Assembly: GCA_004026145.2 (NCBI GenBank)
Contig: CP034976.1
Span: forward strand, 8,764,969-8,828,968
Source: Takifugu bimaculatus
Lineage: Eukaryota > Chordata > Actinopteri > Tetraodontiformes > Tetraodontidae
Direction of reading: 5' to 3'
Length of the DNA: 64,000 nt
The notes beneath the pieces are model-generated. The model worked only from the letters and a program-made list of their open reading frames with translations. It had not been told where the DNA came from and did no database searches. Shown piece by piece: positions 12,301 through 27,300 of this stretch (positions within the stretch are counted from its first letter, which is position 1; each line of letters starts with the position of its first letter). A program made the position numbers and the translations under genes.

Positions 12301-15300
12301 AGTAGATATACTGTCTGTTCAGGTTCCCTTTAAAAAAAAAAATTAAAAAAAAATCTTCATTTCCGCTGCACAAGCAGACTCTGGTTCTGGTTGGGTCTGC
12401 ATTTGGTGGTTTTGGTGGAACAAGAGGAAGATGTGACACCAAAGTCCTGATGTGAAACGTGTCTGTCCTGTTAATGAACATTGTGATGAGAGCTACGTTC
12501 TTCTGCTCACTAAAGAGTTTTGTCCATATGTTGCAGATTTGTATGTTTAATCTGGCGCAGACACTCATCGAGCTGGATTCATTTCTTGCCTTTATCAAAC
12601 CAGTGGACAGGGGCTGTTTACTTAAACAGTTCCCCTCCAGAAAAACAGAAAATTAAAGTCTAAAAAATATTTTTATTTTTGACCCATAATGTAGTCAGAG
12701 TGAGGAGCCTTGTTCAGGCGGTGCATTTGTGGTTGTGTCTGAAGTTAAAATGTGATGACTGAAGTTAAAATGTGATGACTTGGCCTGGCTGAGAGGCAAG
12801 TCAGGCCTGGCAGCTGGCCACGGCTGCATGCGCTCGGGGAATTCCCGAAGTACGGATGATCTTCCCGGCAGCTTCCCTCTCCGGCTGCGGAGCCTTCCTG
12901 TCCTGGTCAAAGTAAACGGCAGGTCGTGATGTCTCCTGTCTGGAAGCTCCCCCTTGTTTAAAAGGTTTAAAATGACTTGATTTAGTTATGAAGTTAGAAA
13001 GAGGTGATTTTATTGCTGCTCTATTGGTCCAAAATATTAAAAAAAATAATTTTGTGACCTTTACCCCCAGCTAATTGCTAGCCTCCTACAAGAAGTTTAA
13101 ACTTCGATTCTGCACTCACAAGGTTGGTTGGGGTTTTTTTTCTCCTCATTTTTTCTTTACGGTTCCTCTTTTACTCAATCAAATCCCCTTTTGACGTATC
13201 TGGAAAAAAAGCCCCGTGAGTTCAGATCGCCTTAAATGGACTGTTGAAAACAACACAAGGGCAAAATCTGACATTATTCTAACATTTTTGGCAGAGTTGT
13301 AAGTGTTTCTGTATATATGAGAGGTTTGGCACTGCATACACACATGCTCAGGAATGTGATTGAACATGTTTGCTCGCGTGCCTGAGCGTGTGTGTGCGTG
13401 TGTGTGTGCGCGCGCGCGCGTGCGCGTGTGTAAATGTAAGGAAGTGAGCAAATTCTGTTCAGCTCTCAGGACTTTACATGGCTGTTTAAGGTGTTGATCT
13501 ATTAAGGCTCGGGTTGCAGCTTGTTTTGATTGAGGTTCTCTTCAGGGTTTGGATTCACTGATTTCCCATTATCATCCCAGTTTGACTCCACTCACATTTC
13601 TATTGTCCAGTAGATATTTTTTGTTCCTCTGTAGCGCAGATGGTTCTTACATTAATGCTGGAGGAACTCGCTGTAATATTTCCACTTCAGGGGTTCGTTG
13701 TCATAGAAACGTTTACAACGTACCAACGGAATTTGAAATGTTTTGTCTCAGCCAAAATCATGGATTAAATCTGATGACGGATATAAAAGTTCACGTTCAA
13801 GTTTTTTAGTCTGTTCAAGGCTACTGCGGAAACTATGGCAGTGGATGTTTTATTACTGCTGGGGAGGAAGGAATAAAAACAGCTTTGACTAAAGTCATCA
13901 TTTCCTATAGGATACTGTAGATTATCTGCTATAGAAAACAAAATGATGGATTCAAATGCCTTTGCTTTGTCTGGAGAACAACGCAAAGATGGGTTTGAGT
14001 GGAGGCGAGCGAGTACAGACGCCATCGAGGTTATTGTTTAGAGTTGGCCGAGGAATGCAATAGAAGCATGACCCAAGGGGAAAACGCACACGTTTGCACA
14101 CTTCCACAGTAACAATCGCACCGTCTCCGCCCAGTTTAATTTTCTGCCCCAGGACACATTTTAGTTGTGGGTACGGTTACACATGACGCCACATTTACGC
14201 TTCCTCTTCTCATCCAAGGTAGTTTTCTCTGTCAACTGGACTGGGTTTCTTCTCTTGAAGACGTTTCGCCTTCTATCCAGAAGGCTTCTTCAGTTCTGAA
14301 ATCGCTGGGGAGAGAGCTTGAAAATATATAGCCCCTGTGGACCATTTGCATGCTAATGATCTGGGTGGGAAACCCAGTCCAGTTGACAGAGAAAACTACC
14401 TTGGATACAATGACCTGGATGACTGAGAATTTACACAGACTTCCTCTTCTCAGTTTTGCATTCCTGTCGCAAAACCATTTGTGACAGTGGTGTAAAGCCA
14501 CATTTCTGCACTGAAACTTGTAAACAGATTTGTGTCACGGCCGGCTAAGGTGTCAGGACATCTGTAAATGTGCTTTTTGCCAACCTGGATTCTGAATCCA
14601 AGCTTGGGCACAGTTGCAAGTCTGCAAAAACTAGATTCTCTTTCCTTGTAGTTTATATTTTTTAATTTGCTGATCTAATTTAGAATTTGGGCAGAGGATA
14701 AACCCTTTTGGCACCCGACGCGGGTTAATTTATGCCACAACATTGATACTTCTCCCCAGACAAATTTAGATTTGGGCTTAGAAAGTCAATTTGGAAAGAT
14801 TAAAAATTTTCAACTGTAATTGTGTTTGACATTAGGCAATAAAGAAAGCCTGTCAAGCCTAAGGATATATCTTAATACCAGATAACACAGAAACTGTCAA
14901 TAAGAACTCAAAAAGCAAATTGTCATATAACAAAAAATGGTAAAATATGACTGAAGATTCAGTTTTATTGTAACACACATACAAACTACTTCTACTCATT
15001 TATGGATTATTGCAAAGTAGAAATGAAGTGTTTGTTCAGAGGCTAAAAAAAATTACCCAGTCTAGTGAGGAGCACACAGCCATTGTAATCCTCATTACAA
15101 ACGGTCTAATCCATCATTAAACGCTGTCTCACTCTGCAAACTTTGTAAAATAAGCACAAATGATGTCTGTGAACATGGCGCTTTGTTCTGTGCTGAAACA
15201 AGCAAACGATTTCTGTTAGTATAAATGGAATTATTTTTTTTATGTTTAACTTTACTGACTGGACCACTTGTGTATATTTGGTGTATGGAAAAATAATCTT

Positions 15301-18300
15301 TTAACATATGCCGTTTCTTTAATGTATTCCCTCCTTTTTTATTTAAAGCTCTTGAAGTGATTCCGTCTTTCTTTTGCGCACAGGCGCATGTTTTGTAAGC
15401 AAGTATAAAGGTAATTTTGTGTGTTCATAGCTCCATCTGTTTTTCACCACAAAAGAGGTGTGGGTAGTCGGTGCTGCTGTGTGTTTTTGTCTCATCTTAT
15501 TTATTTTTTTACACATGCATCAGTCTGTTGACTTTAATCACATACCACACCGCCCTTCTTTAAAAAAAAAACATAATTCGGCAGCATGTGTGCCTTAATC
15601 GCAGTAAATGCTCGGCTTTAAAGAATCCAAAGCAGGCAGATTCGGGTTTCAGTCCATTGCATTTACTTGTGTTGGAGCATTATGGCGCATTTTAATGCAC
15701 AGATCAGTCGCCCTTTTCAGTCTTTTGATCAGATCAAACTGTGTGGGTTATCTGTGAAGTTTAAATGGGATTGTCCATTGGGGACACGCGTCATGTTTTT
15801 GTGCTGTATGTAAGCCCGTATCTGCCAGTTGGAGGTCAGGCTCGTTACACCGTCTTTAGCCTTTTCGCCTCAGAATCACTCACATCCTGGATAGCAGATG
15901 CAACCAGCCATATGGCATTGATTCGCAGCTTGTACGATGGATACGGCGATTAAACAAACACCCAGCGCAAAGACTCAAGGATCTCAAGGTGGGAATTCAC
16001 CTGCCCCTGTCCCACTCTATCTGTCATTCACTGAAACCCATCCTGCCTTCCTCTCCAAACCAAAATCCTTAGGAATTAATGATCTTATCAGACCTCTGGT
16101 GATTCACTGCTTGACATTTGCAGGTGAAGCTCCCTGTTTTCTGTCCTGTTGGAGGTGTTTTTGCCCTCTCTGGAGGTGCTGTTGCCCTCTCTGGAGGTGC
16201 TGTTGCCCTCTCCTAGTACTGTCCGCCTGTAGCGGCGGAGACAAGGTGTGAATCACCAGAGCCGCGTGAATCCTTCAGGAGCTGCGCAGATATCTCAGCC
16301 TGTTTTGGCCATTGGCGCTCAAATTGATTGCAGAGTTCTTGAAGTGCTCTGTTTGCGTTGTGTCAAATTCAACATTTTCGCAACGACACAAGGCGGTGAT
16401 ATAAATATCCCCCCCCCCTTCCTCGTGCGAAGCTGAATAAGTGAAGCAGCATTAATAAAACAGACAGTGTCTCACTTGCACCTTCTCAAACTACCACAGG
16501 GATTAAAGCAAAAAATCTTTGACTGATTTTCTTTTTTCCAGGCCAAATCATATTCCCCATTCATCTAAGCACCACGCAACACTTTGAGAGTGGCCTCTTT
16601 TTCCTGCGACAGTCTCAAAAGTTTTTATGTAAGGAGGAGGATAGAGTGTACGTGCCCTCAAACGACAGGCGCTTCAGTTCTCTTGCACACTAATAAGGCT
16701 TTAATCTCAACTACTTAACTGAAGGTGAAGAGCATTTTATTAGGCAGAGGATGAATCTTAACCTTTTTTGGGGGGGGGTTGCTCTTATGTAATTTCATTG
16801 TTTTTAATCAATTCAACAAAACCGAGTCGACTTGAATTTGTAGTCGCACAATTAGTCAACCATCTTGTTAAGGTTGGCAGGATGACTCATCTGCCTGAAG
16901 AGAACGTCTTTGGTTGGACTTGTGCTGGGCAGCACGTGTGCAGCACAATGAGCGCGCACGTCTGCCACCTGACAGTGTCAGTGCGTAACTTGTCATGTAC
17001 AGTGTCACAGAAGATCGGAGTTCGCTTTCCAGATTATGTGCTGCGGTCGGATATAATCTGAAAAGTGCACCACGATCTTCTGCGACACTGTACATGACAA
17101 GCTGCGCACTGACACTGTCAGGTTGCAGATGTGCGCGCTCATTGGCGCATGTTTCTGTGTTTTTTCTCTCGCCAGACATAGATGTACATTTTCACTTTTT
17201 GCCATTGTCATACAGAGTTGTTTTTTTTTGGGGGGGGGTTGTTTTGTGGAACATTACATTAAATTTTTGCAGCATGAACCAGTTTCCTGTTTCTACCTGT
17301 AATATTGAGCCACGGCCATCTACACTTATGGTATATTTGATGATTCAGTGGACTTCACTGCCTTCATTAGTGGAAATATTTAATTTGCACTATGACCACT
17401 TTTTTTGTGGATAGTAGTGTGACTTGAAGGGGTGTTTTCACACTACTATTCAAATGAAAGCTATATACAACACAGAGTTCTTTCTGTTTTTAGAATTTCT
17501 GTGGTGTCCCCACATCCTTCCTGCAGCCCCTTATGTTTCTCAGACATTTTCACATGCTAAAAATGCACTTGAATTGTTCTGCTTTGCTCACGTTGTCTAA
17601 AAAGCATTAAAAGCCCTGATAAAGTTTTCTTTTTCTCTGGGAAGACCTAAACAACAGTCAAATTACAGTGATAAAACTCAACAGAGTACAGTGCAAAGGT
17701 CAGTGTCGTTAGCTTTGCATAGGTGCTGAAATCAGGGCTGAATGAAGTGACAGTGAAAATAAACTTCAACTTCAAAACTCATTAAACTCTTTTTTTTATT
17801 ATTCCAGTAAAGTACATGCGTGAGGCCACCCCGTACGTCAAAAGGGGCTCCCCTGTGTCGGAGATCGGCTGGGAAACTCTGCCTCCCGAGTCCCCTCGTC
17901 TTGGCACTCCTCCCATCACCTCCTCCCCCATCTCGAACCCCCCGAGTCCCCCTACTCAGCCCTTCCTCTCTCCACAAGGTGACAGGAGGTGCATACCACT
18001 CAAGATGTGTTACGTAACCCGAGCCATGACCACGGCGGACCCTGAGAACAGGTAGGAGACGCTCGCATCCAGAAATTAGTGCCGGTATCCTCCATCTTTC
18101 AATTTTGTTCTTTCAATCACAGCCGAATACATGTGCAGCGTTGTGAAGATTAAATCTTTAATAACAGTAAATGGACTTGAGGCTACATTCTGCAGCTGGG
18201 ACGGGAAGAGTGTGACACTGCTGGTGGGTTGGTTTCGGGTAATTAGAATAATCGTGACATGTCAGGGTGTAAAGTAAATGAGATGGAGAATGAAATTAAT

Positions 18301-21300
18301 TAGAAAGCACTGTTACTTGTCAAATGATCCGAAACCCCCAACAGCCACCTCATTAAAGACCATTCTATCCTCTCAAATATGCGGAGAGCCAGAGAACTGA
18401 GTGACTTCGTGTGAGTGTGGTCGACTCTCTAAACTACACGCTTCCCTTCTCTGAGTTCAGAAATTGCAGCAGCCCCACAATGATCCTCACTAACCGTAGG
18501 ATAACTGCTTCCTCTCTGATCCTCAGCTCAACAGGAGGAAAGACCAAGAGTGTGACTTGTGCCTTCAGCCTCTCTCCTTCCTGCTGGAATTACTCAGCAG
18601 TGTCCTCCTCACCCTCCCCGAGGCCACGCTCAGTTTTTCTTACAGAGGGACTTTGGCAGAATGGCGCTCCAATAACCCAGTGAGAGGTGGTCTATTAGGA
18701 GGTGTCAAGTTAATTGGTCGGTAATATGACAATGGCCCACTCAAACAGCATGGGGGGGTGGCAAAAAGAGAGTCTGGAAGCGTGTTCTGTCCTCATTTCT
18801 CACTTGGCGTCTCTTTCACCGTGGCGTTCTCGCCTCCTATCTGTTTTGTTGTTCTCCTATTTTAGCTGTAATATTTTCTTTTGTACTCGTTTGCGTTTTC
18901 ACCCCCCTCCTTTATCTTCTCGCTCATGTCTGCCTTTCCTTTCTTCCCTGAACTGTCTATCTGTGTCCACCTAGCTTCCCGTGGCTACGTTATCTGCCAC
19001 TCGGCCGTCCTCCTCCATCCACTTCCAATTATTATCTCGCACCTGATGTATTTCTCTTCGCTCCCCACCACAGCGTTCAGCATCTGTCATCCTGCCCCTC
19101 CATCCACGCGCGTCCCTGTCTGCATATGCATGATTTTTAAGAAGTCTGAGATTGTTGAACCTCAATAAACTTCAAAGCAGCAGACGATGGAGCCACATCA
19201 AAGTCGAGCAGGCAGAAGTGCGAAGTCGCTCCGCACACTCTCTCTCTCAGTGTAGACATTGTTATTTGGCTTTGTGCTGCCACTTTATAATGTAACCGCT
19301 AACACAAATAATCACCGCGGCGAAGGAAAGTATCAGCCGTGCACCGAGCAGATGGTTCTCTGTTGGCTGAGAAACTTTTACCGGCAAAAAGAAAGGTAAA
19401 TTGGGTCCTTGTTCTTCATACATTTCCTGCAGTATGAGCAGAAACTAAACAGTTTCTACTGTTTCTGCAAAGAACACTCTGCACCCCAGAGGTCTCAAAG
19501 GTCACGGTCGCCAATTTGGTTACACAATTATCAGTAGGTCTATTGTCGAAACACGGGAAAGCGCCAATAGCTACTTTATCATCTGACATTTCTGTAGCCT
19601 TCCATCAGGGAGTCTATGCTTTCGCTCATTGTGCCCTGCAGTTTACTGAGGCGCCAACTCCTATATTGAATATTTTCTGTCACTGGCAGAGTTTTTCTTA
19701 ATACGTTGTCAGAAAAGGTCATTCTTCATTTTGACAGGTGACAGAGGATGGTCCGCTGCTGCTGATGTGCTGTAGCTGAACAATCGCATCTTTTGTTTCG
19801 GTGCCCGGGGCTATGGTTTTGTGCAACATGTAGTTCTAAATGCCTAAAGGCAAATTATAATGACAGCGGATCTAAACCAAGCCAGCAGCATGATGTCATC
19901 ACGATGTGTTGATATATTTGAGTATTTGTCTTTGCAATACTTTATCTTTCATCTTTTTGCTGCCTGCTGCTATAGAAAAAGAAATACCTGCGCAGATAAT
20001 AATGAACATCATAATCCATTATTACCTGTCATTTATTTTATAGTGCCTTAAAATGACAGCGAAAGCCACTAACAGACTGGCAATTGGTGGACACAGTCCC
20101 ACTGACATTTGAAGTGAATTACATTGATCGTTCTGTCACAGTTCAGTGTTCGTTAATCCTGTGAGTTGCTTCAGACCCAAGTGACCCCCGGTGATATTGG
20201 TATTCACCCAATATGACAGTGTGGGCTACAAGACAGAAAGCGCTAACTTTGAGGCTTCATTTCTCATCATTTCTTGCTTAAGGGTACCACCGCAGTGCTC
20301 TGAACATGTTCTGGCACCTTCCCCTACTACCCGAATGCCTTCAATGTTTTGTCTGCACTGGGACTCGAACCGAGAACCCGCTGTCAGTAAAGCGTCTTGG
20401 TCGCCCCCTGTAGGCCAGGGTTGGTAAGAGCAGTAACCCCTCCTCCTGTGTCCTAGCCAGTGCTCCAAAATCAAAACAAAAAAACGTGTTTTGTTTTCTT
20501 TCTTTTTTTGGGTTTTTTTTTTTTTTAAACATGAACCCAACTACTTTGGCTTTGAAAAAGCTTAAAATATATTAAATACAGTGTGAATGGGAGTTATTAA
20601 CCAAATCTTGTTTACAAGCCTCATCATCCCTGCCTGTGAACCGAGGGCTTTATTCTTCTGTGAACTTGTGATCATAAAAAAAGTCCATATGTGCAGAAAC
20701 AGGTTTTAAATGACCTCAGTGCAGTTAAACTTTCACTTTTATCATCTGTAACTCTGAATTTACCTGGCAGCTAGTTTTACAGGGAACATGGGTCAATATT
20801 TCATGAATAATTCTGTGCTTTATAAGACAATAAATCATGCTTAGAGCTGTAGGAGCACTTTCATGTATAAAGATAAATTTACCTTCTACGGGGTATTTTC
20901 TTTTAATGTTCTTTCCTTATCGTCACAGTCATTTGACCAACAAGCAAATGTCTAGTAAATGTTTACAAGAGAGGACAACAGTCCAAACGTGGTCTTTTTG
21001 TTGGTTAATCCATGAAAGTTAAATAGTTCCATCATTGTTTAAGAATGATGGTAGAAAAAAGAGTTTTCTTTGTTTGGGGGGTTGGATCTAAATGATTTAA
21101 AGGGTTTTATAATAAGTGAAGTCTGGGTATCTTGTTTTTAGCAAACTTAGAGTAGCGCTGCCTATTTTTGAGGGGTTTTCTTTTTATTTCCGCAGCTATT
21201 AAAATGCTCCTACGCCTCAAAGGAGAGACGGCGATATGAAATGAAAAAAAGGCTCAATCCGTAGAATGATGAGAAGAGATGTTGAATGACGAGGAGTGAC

Positions 21301-24300
21301 GAGAATTGTAAATGGGCTTTACAATTAATGTCACTTTAGGGATAGAAAGATTCACTTTCTGTGACGTTGGGGACAACAAATAAAAAAATTAAAGGATTAC
21401 ACTCTTATCGTGGCGTAGATTAAAAGGCTGTGGAGGGATGGATAAGTGGGGGAGGGGGGGTGAATTGAGAAGGAACAGGAAAGGCACAGATGAGCTGCAA
21501 TAATGAAAAGAGACAACTGAAGGAGGTGAGAGCAAACACTTTGGTGCCACAGCCGATTAAATCAATCTATTTTTCATTTTATTGGCAATCTTTGAGCGAA
21601 CGTGATGTGACCATTCGATCCATGTGTGACAGAGCCAGCATGGTGCCTCTCTGCGTGTCGCCTTTCAGCAGCACCTTAACCTTGAAACTTCAGGGGGGGG
21701 AAATACCCTCTACCCACCTGTTGTCCTGTTGTGCGTCTCTGCTGTGTTGGTAAAAAGCTGTTTCTACAAAAGGGTACATTTTAGTCTTGAAGCTCCATCC
21801 TAAGCTATACCAAAACCAGTAAAACCAGTATTGAGGCTTCCCAAGGTGCAGAACTGGGAAAAGAAAATGCCTTTACTCTGAAAGACTGTGTGAAAAGGCA
21901 CCTGTGTGTTTTTCCGTTACTTTGCCTTAATTAAATCAGCAGTATACGGTCCAGCTGTGACAAATCGGTAAGAGTTATGTGTGAGCGATGTTCCACCTGG
22001 CAACAACAATGAGCTACCAAACAAATTACACGTCAACTCCGGTGAGGAAAAAATAGAATTTGAGCAGATAATCGATTGGTCATTAAAGTGTGCGTAGACT
22101 TGAATGGTCCCGCACATCTGTTCCATCCATCAGTCATCACGCCGGCGCGTTCGTCAACGTAACCCCGAATCTTCTACACATCACTACCCCTCCAGCAAAA
22201 TGCACATCTGGCCCTGCGACAACCCCCCCCCCTGCCCCCCCCACCCTCCATAACTTCCTTCTGTCCTGCCTCTTAATCACCCAGCCTTTTAACAGGCAGC
22301 ACTTGTGTTTTAAACCCGCAGAAGCACCTGGAGCTGATTCATCACATTCATCTGGGTCTTTGCTGGTCCCATGTGAGTGCTGACTCTTTGAATAAAGAAC
22401 GCTCGTCTGCACGGTTGAAACCACCTCGCTTGTTTGGAGTGGTTTCTATTTTAAACTACAGGGAGCACCTGGACACTGGATTTCCTGTCTCGGGGGAATC
22501 TGCTGGTTTCTGCTTTGTGTGGTTGCTTGACAAAGATAAGAAAGCCCACACAAATATGACATGATGAGATAAGAAATCTCTCTTATGGGATAGGCCACAA
22601 CTACCGGTCGACTTTCACAGATACGCACATTTTCAGTGAAGTCACTTGCAACATAGAAACTAAATTAGCTGAGGCAAATTTGTTAGCAGTGGTGACCCCG
22701 ATGAGACGTGATTCTGCTCTGGGATGCAACATCTTGGAATGTGCACACTCTATTCTTTAAACATTGCCAACAAAGCACGAGCACGCGCTGAAGGAGCGTC
22801 ACCTTCCTGGACTTTAAACCTCTCAGTCTGTCACGCCTGAATGCCTTTGCGGCAAGTTTATTTTAACATCAGGCTTTCGGCCTCCTGTTTTCTCAAATAC
22901 CAACGCCCGTTTACCCCCGCCTCGGCGCCACTCTTGAGAGTATTGCCGCTGCTGGCATCACTCCAAACGGATGAGCCGTAACTGTATTGATACTGCAATA
23001 TGGAGCGCACCGCTTTATGTGCTTTAAAGGCTGCAACATGTGCCTTTTTAAAATTCATCTCCACTGAACACACAATCAAAGAGATACTCGGTGCGATGGA
23101 GACGCGCCGTACGCGGGCTTTCCTCTTGAGGTCTGAAATATTCCAACGTGATATAAGGGGATTAGTTATGGAAATTTAGCGGGAGACAGCATTGGGTCAC
23201 ATGGTCCACAGGATGCAAAAGCGATGCCGGTCCCGGGTATTGAATTACCATTAACTTAAATGTGAAGCTGCTTTCTTTCATCATTTGGAGTACCACTTTT
23301 CAAGTGGATGAGACAAACGAGCGTCTGTTAAGGCAACAATCTAAAAGGGCAACCTTTGCTTTTTAAGAAAAATAAAACCCCGCACACACAAGTTCAAACT
23401 GAACTCAGTCAAACTGTATCTGCGTGATAAGACTGCTAAAATATTTTCAGCATTCAAAAGGAATTTATTCGCCAAGGACTGCGCAGTAAAAAAGTCCTAG
23501 CGCCCATCTGGTGATAAGAGAGGTTAAAGCTGTTTTAATTTTTCTAATCTCCTCCTTCAGACAACTGGAGCTGCACTCTCCTGACACCAGGCACACTGTG
23601 GTGCTGCGCTGCCCAGATCAGCCATCTGCCCTCTCCTGGTTTGCCGCCATGCACTCTGTTACATCCTCTCTGGCACAGGTCTGGCTTTTATTGCACTGAT
23701 TTTGCGAGTTGATTTGCGTTAAGACACGACCGGACACTTTGGCTCCTCAGAGTTGCTTCTGATGTAATTCATCGCGAGTCATCATGTGCCCTCCCCCCCA
23801 ACAGTGGGCGCTGGCAGAGGTCGTCCAGAACACGGCCAGGATGGGCATCGCTGGCAGCAAAGAGATACGGCACCTGGGGTGGCTGGCAGGGAAGGTAGGA
23901 ATGCATGTTTTACTTTGTGAGATGTGGATGAAATACCCACCTGTACAGGGTGTGTTTACGTTTCCATGGTTACCTGCGTGCTTACACTAACAAGAACCCT
24001 TTCAGAATGCTACTTTTTGATATTATAGAATGTCACTTACTGTCTGTACTTTGGGAACACAAAATGGAGGATAGTGATGTAAGAAAACTACTATTAGTAG
24101 TAGTAGTAATAATTATAATAATAATGATAATGATAATAATAATAGCAACAGAAGAACATGAAATGCTTCTGTATCATTCAGTTTGGGCCCAAGAAGCTGT
24201 ACAGCATATTCTTGTATTTGCATATTGCAAATCCTTGCTGTACGCATGCACACAAAGATATTTAAAGCATTTCACACACAAACACACACATGCAATCCAA

Positions 24301-27300
24301 GACTGTGCTGATATTTAGATTGTTCAAATGCAGTACACTACTGTTACTTAGCAACATATTCTACATATTCTTGTTAAAAGAATGACCTTTGACCCTATAA
24401 ATCCCACAAAACGATTGGCTGTGGCAGGACTTCAAAAAGCAGCTTAGGATTCCACGGCTGGGTTACAGATAAGCTCTCATAATGAGAATAGTTATGGAGC
24501 ATTGTAAAAGGAAATACCGGTGCGTGCGTGCATGTGTGTGTGTGTGTGAGATGGAGAGAGAACTGAAAGATTAACAGCGCGTGTTTAAAGGAGAAACTGA
24601 TGGGTTTTGTCACCTTAAATGGTAGATAAGGAGGCACAGCAAAGCAAACGTGGGGAAAGAGCATCTGCAGCTGCACAACAAACGCCTTTTCTCAACTCCC
24701 CAGTGGGTTCCCCGATGTATATGGGCTGTATAGGTACTTTACATATGGTTCAGGAGGAGGACTAGAACAGTTCTGTAACTCAAACCCGCTGGGATCATAT
24801 TTGGAGCCTCTCAAAGTCGAATGTCAACCAGTTTGCATTAAGTTCAGAGGGCAACATTGAAAACCACGTTTTTTAATGATTTAAGCATCTGGGACATGAA
24901 AAGGTCTAAAGATAATCATGTGCAGCCCAGAGGTTGCTTCTGCAGTGTATTTAAATGCATAGATGCTTTACATTTATACAGATCTTTATGTTGAATCATC
25001 ATTCGTACTACCTACACTTTATTTAAATGTCGTGTTCAGTGTTTCTGATTGACACACTGGGTGAGTGTGTATTCCTAACCTCACTGTTGATCTGCTGGTG
25101 CCGCAGACGGAAAGTGAGAAACAGAGCTGGAAGCCGGTGCTGGTGGTGGTGACGGAGAAAGACCTACTGCTCTATGACAGTTTACCACGGAGCAAGGAGG
25201 CCTGGCACTGCCCCGCACACATTTACCCGCTCTTAGCAACACGGTAGGGTCCACATGCATGCTCCTGTGTGTATTCTGTCATATTTAACCTGCACAGGAC
25301 AAAACAGATGTTCTCTGATTAATGGCGTTCATTCTAAAGGAGCTAAAATGGGAAACTGATGAACCATATTGATTTTTGCTTTCTGTACCGCTGGTGTTTA
25401 TCTCATAATGTCATTGCAGGACTTTTGTAGGACACAACAGTGACGTGCGCGCTTCATAATTTTAGAGCCCCCCCCCCCCAATAAAAATGTCATCTTTGTC
25501 TTTTATTCATCCAGTCTCGTCCACTCCGGCCCAGATCGGGGTTCCCCCCACTCTGGGACAGAACTGTTTTTTGCCACGCGGACTGGCACGCGACTCGGCA
25601 TCGAGGCTCACCTCTTTCGGGTGGAGACCACCAAGGATCTGTCCCTCTGGACCAGACACATCGTCAACGGCTGTCACGCCTCAGCTGAGATGATCAAAGA
25701 AGTCACAACGAGTAAGCGCTGATGGAAAATTACATAGAAATGCTCAGACCTGGTTCAGCGGAAGCTACACGTCAGCAGGGACGGGAACAGAAGAGAGCAG
25801 TGCAGGTCACTGAGCTGGGTACAGTGATGCTTCCCCTCACAGGTTCAGGCATGCTGCAGCAACACGAGTCCCCAGAGCTTTAACAATGAACAAGGCTAAC
25901 TGCTGCCTGAAGTCTTTCAAGCCAAAAATAAAATCTATACCCAGTGAAAAAAAGCACGGTATACCCGGCTCACAAACGCACATATCTTCTATCTTTGTGA
26001 GGACTCGTAATATATCACCACGCCCTTTACTCTAACCATAATCCTCACAGCTTAAGATCTAACCCTGTCGTTAACCTTAACCAAACTGTTCCTTAAAACC
26101 AATTCTTGATCCTGTACCCGACCTTTGTGAGGACCAGCCAAAATGTCCCGACTATGTAGGTTAAATGCCTATTCTGGTCCTCGCTTTGCAGCATATACAA
26201 GAATACACATACAGACAAAGAATAAGATTTTACAGCTGTGTGTAAATCTTCCATATATGCAGATCTGGACAATGTGCTTACTATTTATAGACAGGAATGT
26301 GTGTGTCTGTGCATGTGTGTGTGTATACTGTTTGGCATTAAGTACTGGACGTCCAGGGAATTCCAGTGAATACCCTCACCCCCCCCTCTCTTTGGCTCTC
26401 CTCCATCTACAAGCACAAAATGTCCTGGGAACTGTGTGCCTCCCCGGGGACCCCTGTCCCTTTCAGTCAGCTCAACCTAAAACTTCAGGCGTCACGTATC
26501 CAGCTCCAAATATACGCCGCTACGTGTCTTCAATCCTGTCGTGGGTTGTTTCTGCATCAGCTGTCACGGATCGACCCGGTTTTCTGTCACACACAGCAGA
26601 CAGGTCTCTGCACGAGGGCTCGATGTCACAGTATTAGATTCGTCTTTGCCACTCCTAGGTGTCTGTTAAAAATCCTGATTTTCTTTTAAAACAAGGATGC
26701 CTTATTTAGTTCCAGGGAACAATGCTGTTTGTTTCTTATCAATGTCCTTTTAGCCTTCAGTCTGCGTGATTTAATAAACAGTTCTGCTGTCTATTATCAA
26801 GTATAGTTGAGCTGATAGAGTTTTAAATATGAAAATAGCTTGCGTGTGTAAACATGCACTTTACGCAGGTATAAATAATGTAGTGAGCATTTATTCCTAA
26901 ACAGATGTGGACTATATGTCTCCATAATAAATGAATAATAAATACAGTAACATTTTTTATCAACGCTGTTTTAATTGGACGCATATGCTGCCAGTAAGAG
27001 GCATCAATCCCTCCAGAGAGTACCTAACTACACAGAACCACTCATTCTGGAGCAGATGTGTCCTGCAGTCCTGTGCGTGCTGTAGCCGGGTATGTCGAGT
27101 GGTTGAGTGTGCTTCAAGGGAAATTGCTCAGTTCCTATTCACCAAGTCTGCACAGCTAATGAATCTCCATTTGCCGCTGATGGTGCCGTCGCCGCCAGTT
27201 TCTGTATATTTAAATAGCTCCCGCTCCAGCTCCGGTCTAACTGGTTGTGCAGGCACTGTGAGGATTCAGCAGATTCATTGCTGTGTTAATAGGAGGCCCT

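Larger units (their letters stand above)
9368..17807 (+). other. sntb1: sntb1 intron 1
   Basis: An 8.4-kb intron with no supported coding sequence on either strand. It holds a 20-bp tandem duplication (12741-12780), a GT/GC microsatellite (13388-13430), a terminal-inverted-repeat element (14212-14406), a 21-bp tandem triplet (16151-16213), a long imperfect palindrome (16946-17144) and a small hairpin (17411-17449). The rest looks like single-copy AT-rich DNA. Confidence 0.85.

Noticed and set aside
16768..17211. Overlapping open frames on both strands giving similar peptides (SCTVSQKI)
   Set aside because: The similarity arises because the DNA is palindromic; it does not indicate a protein.
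20340..20425. Possible tRNA gene on the minus strand
   Set aside because: The T-arm/B-box is good, but there is no matching acceptor stem or anticodon arm; a SINE relic explains it better.
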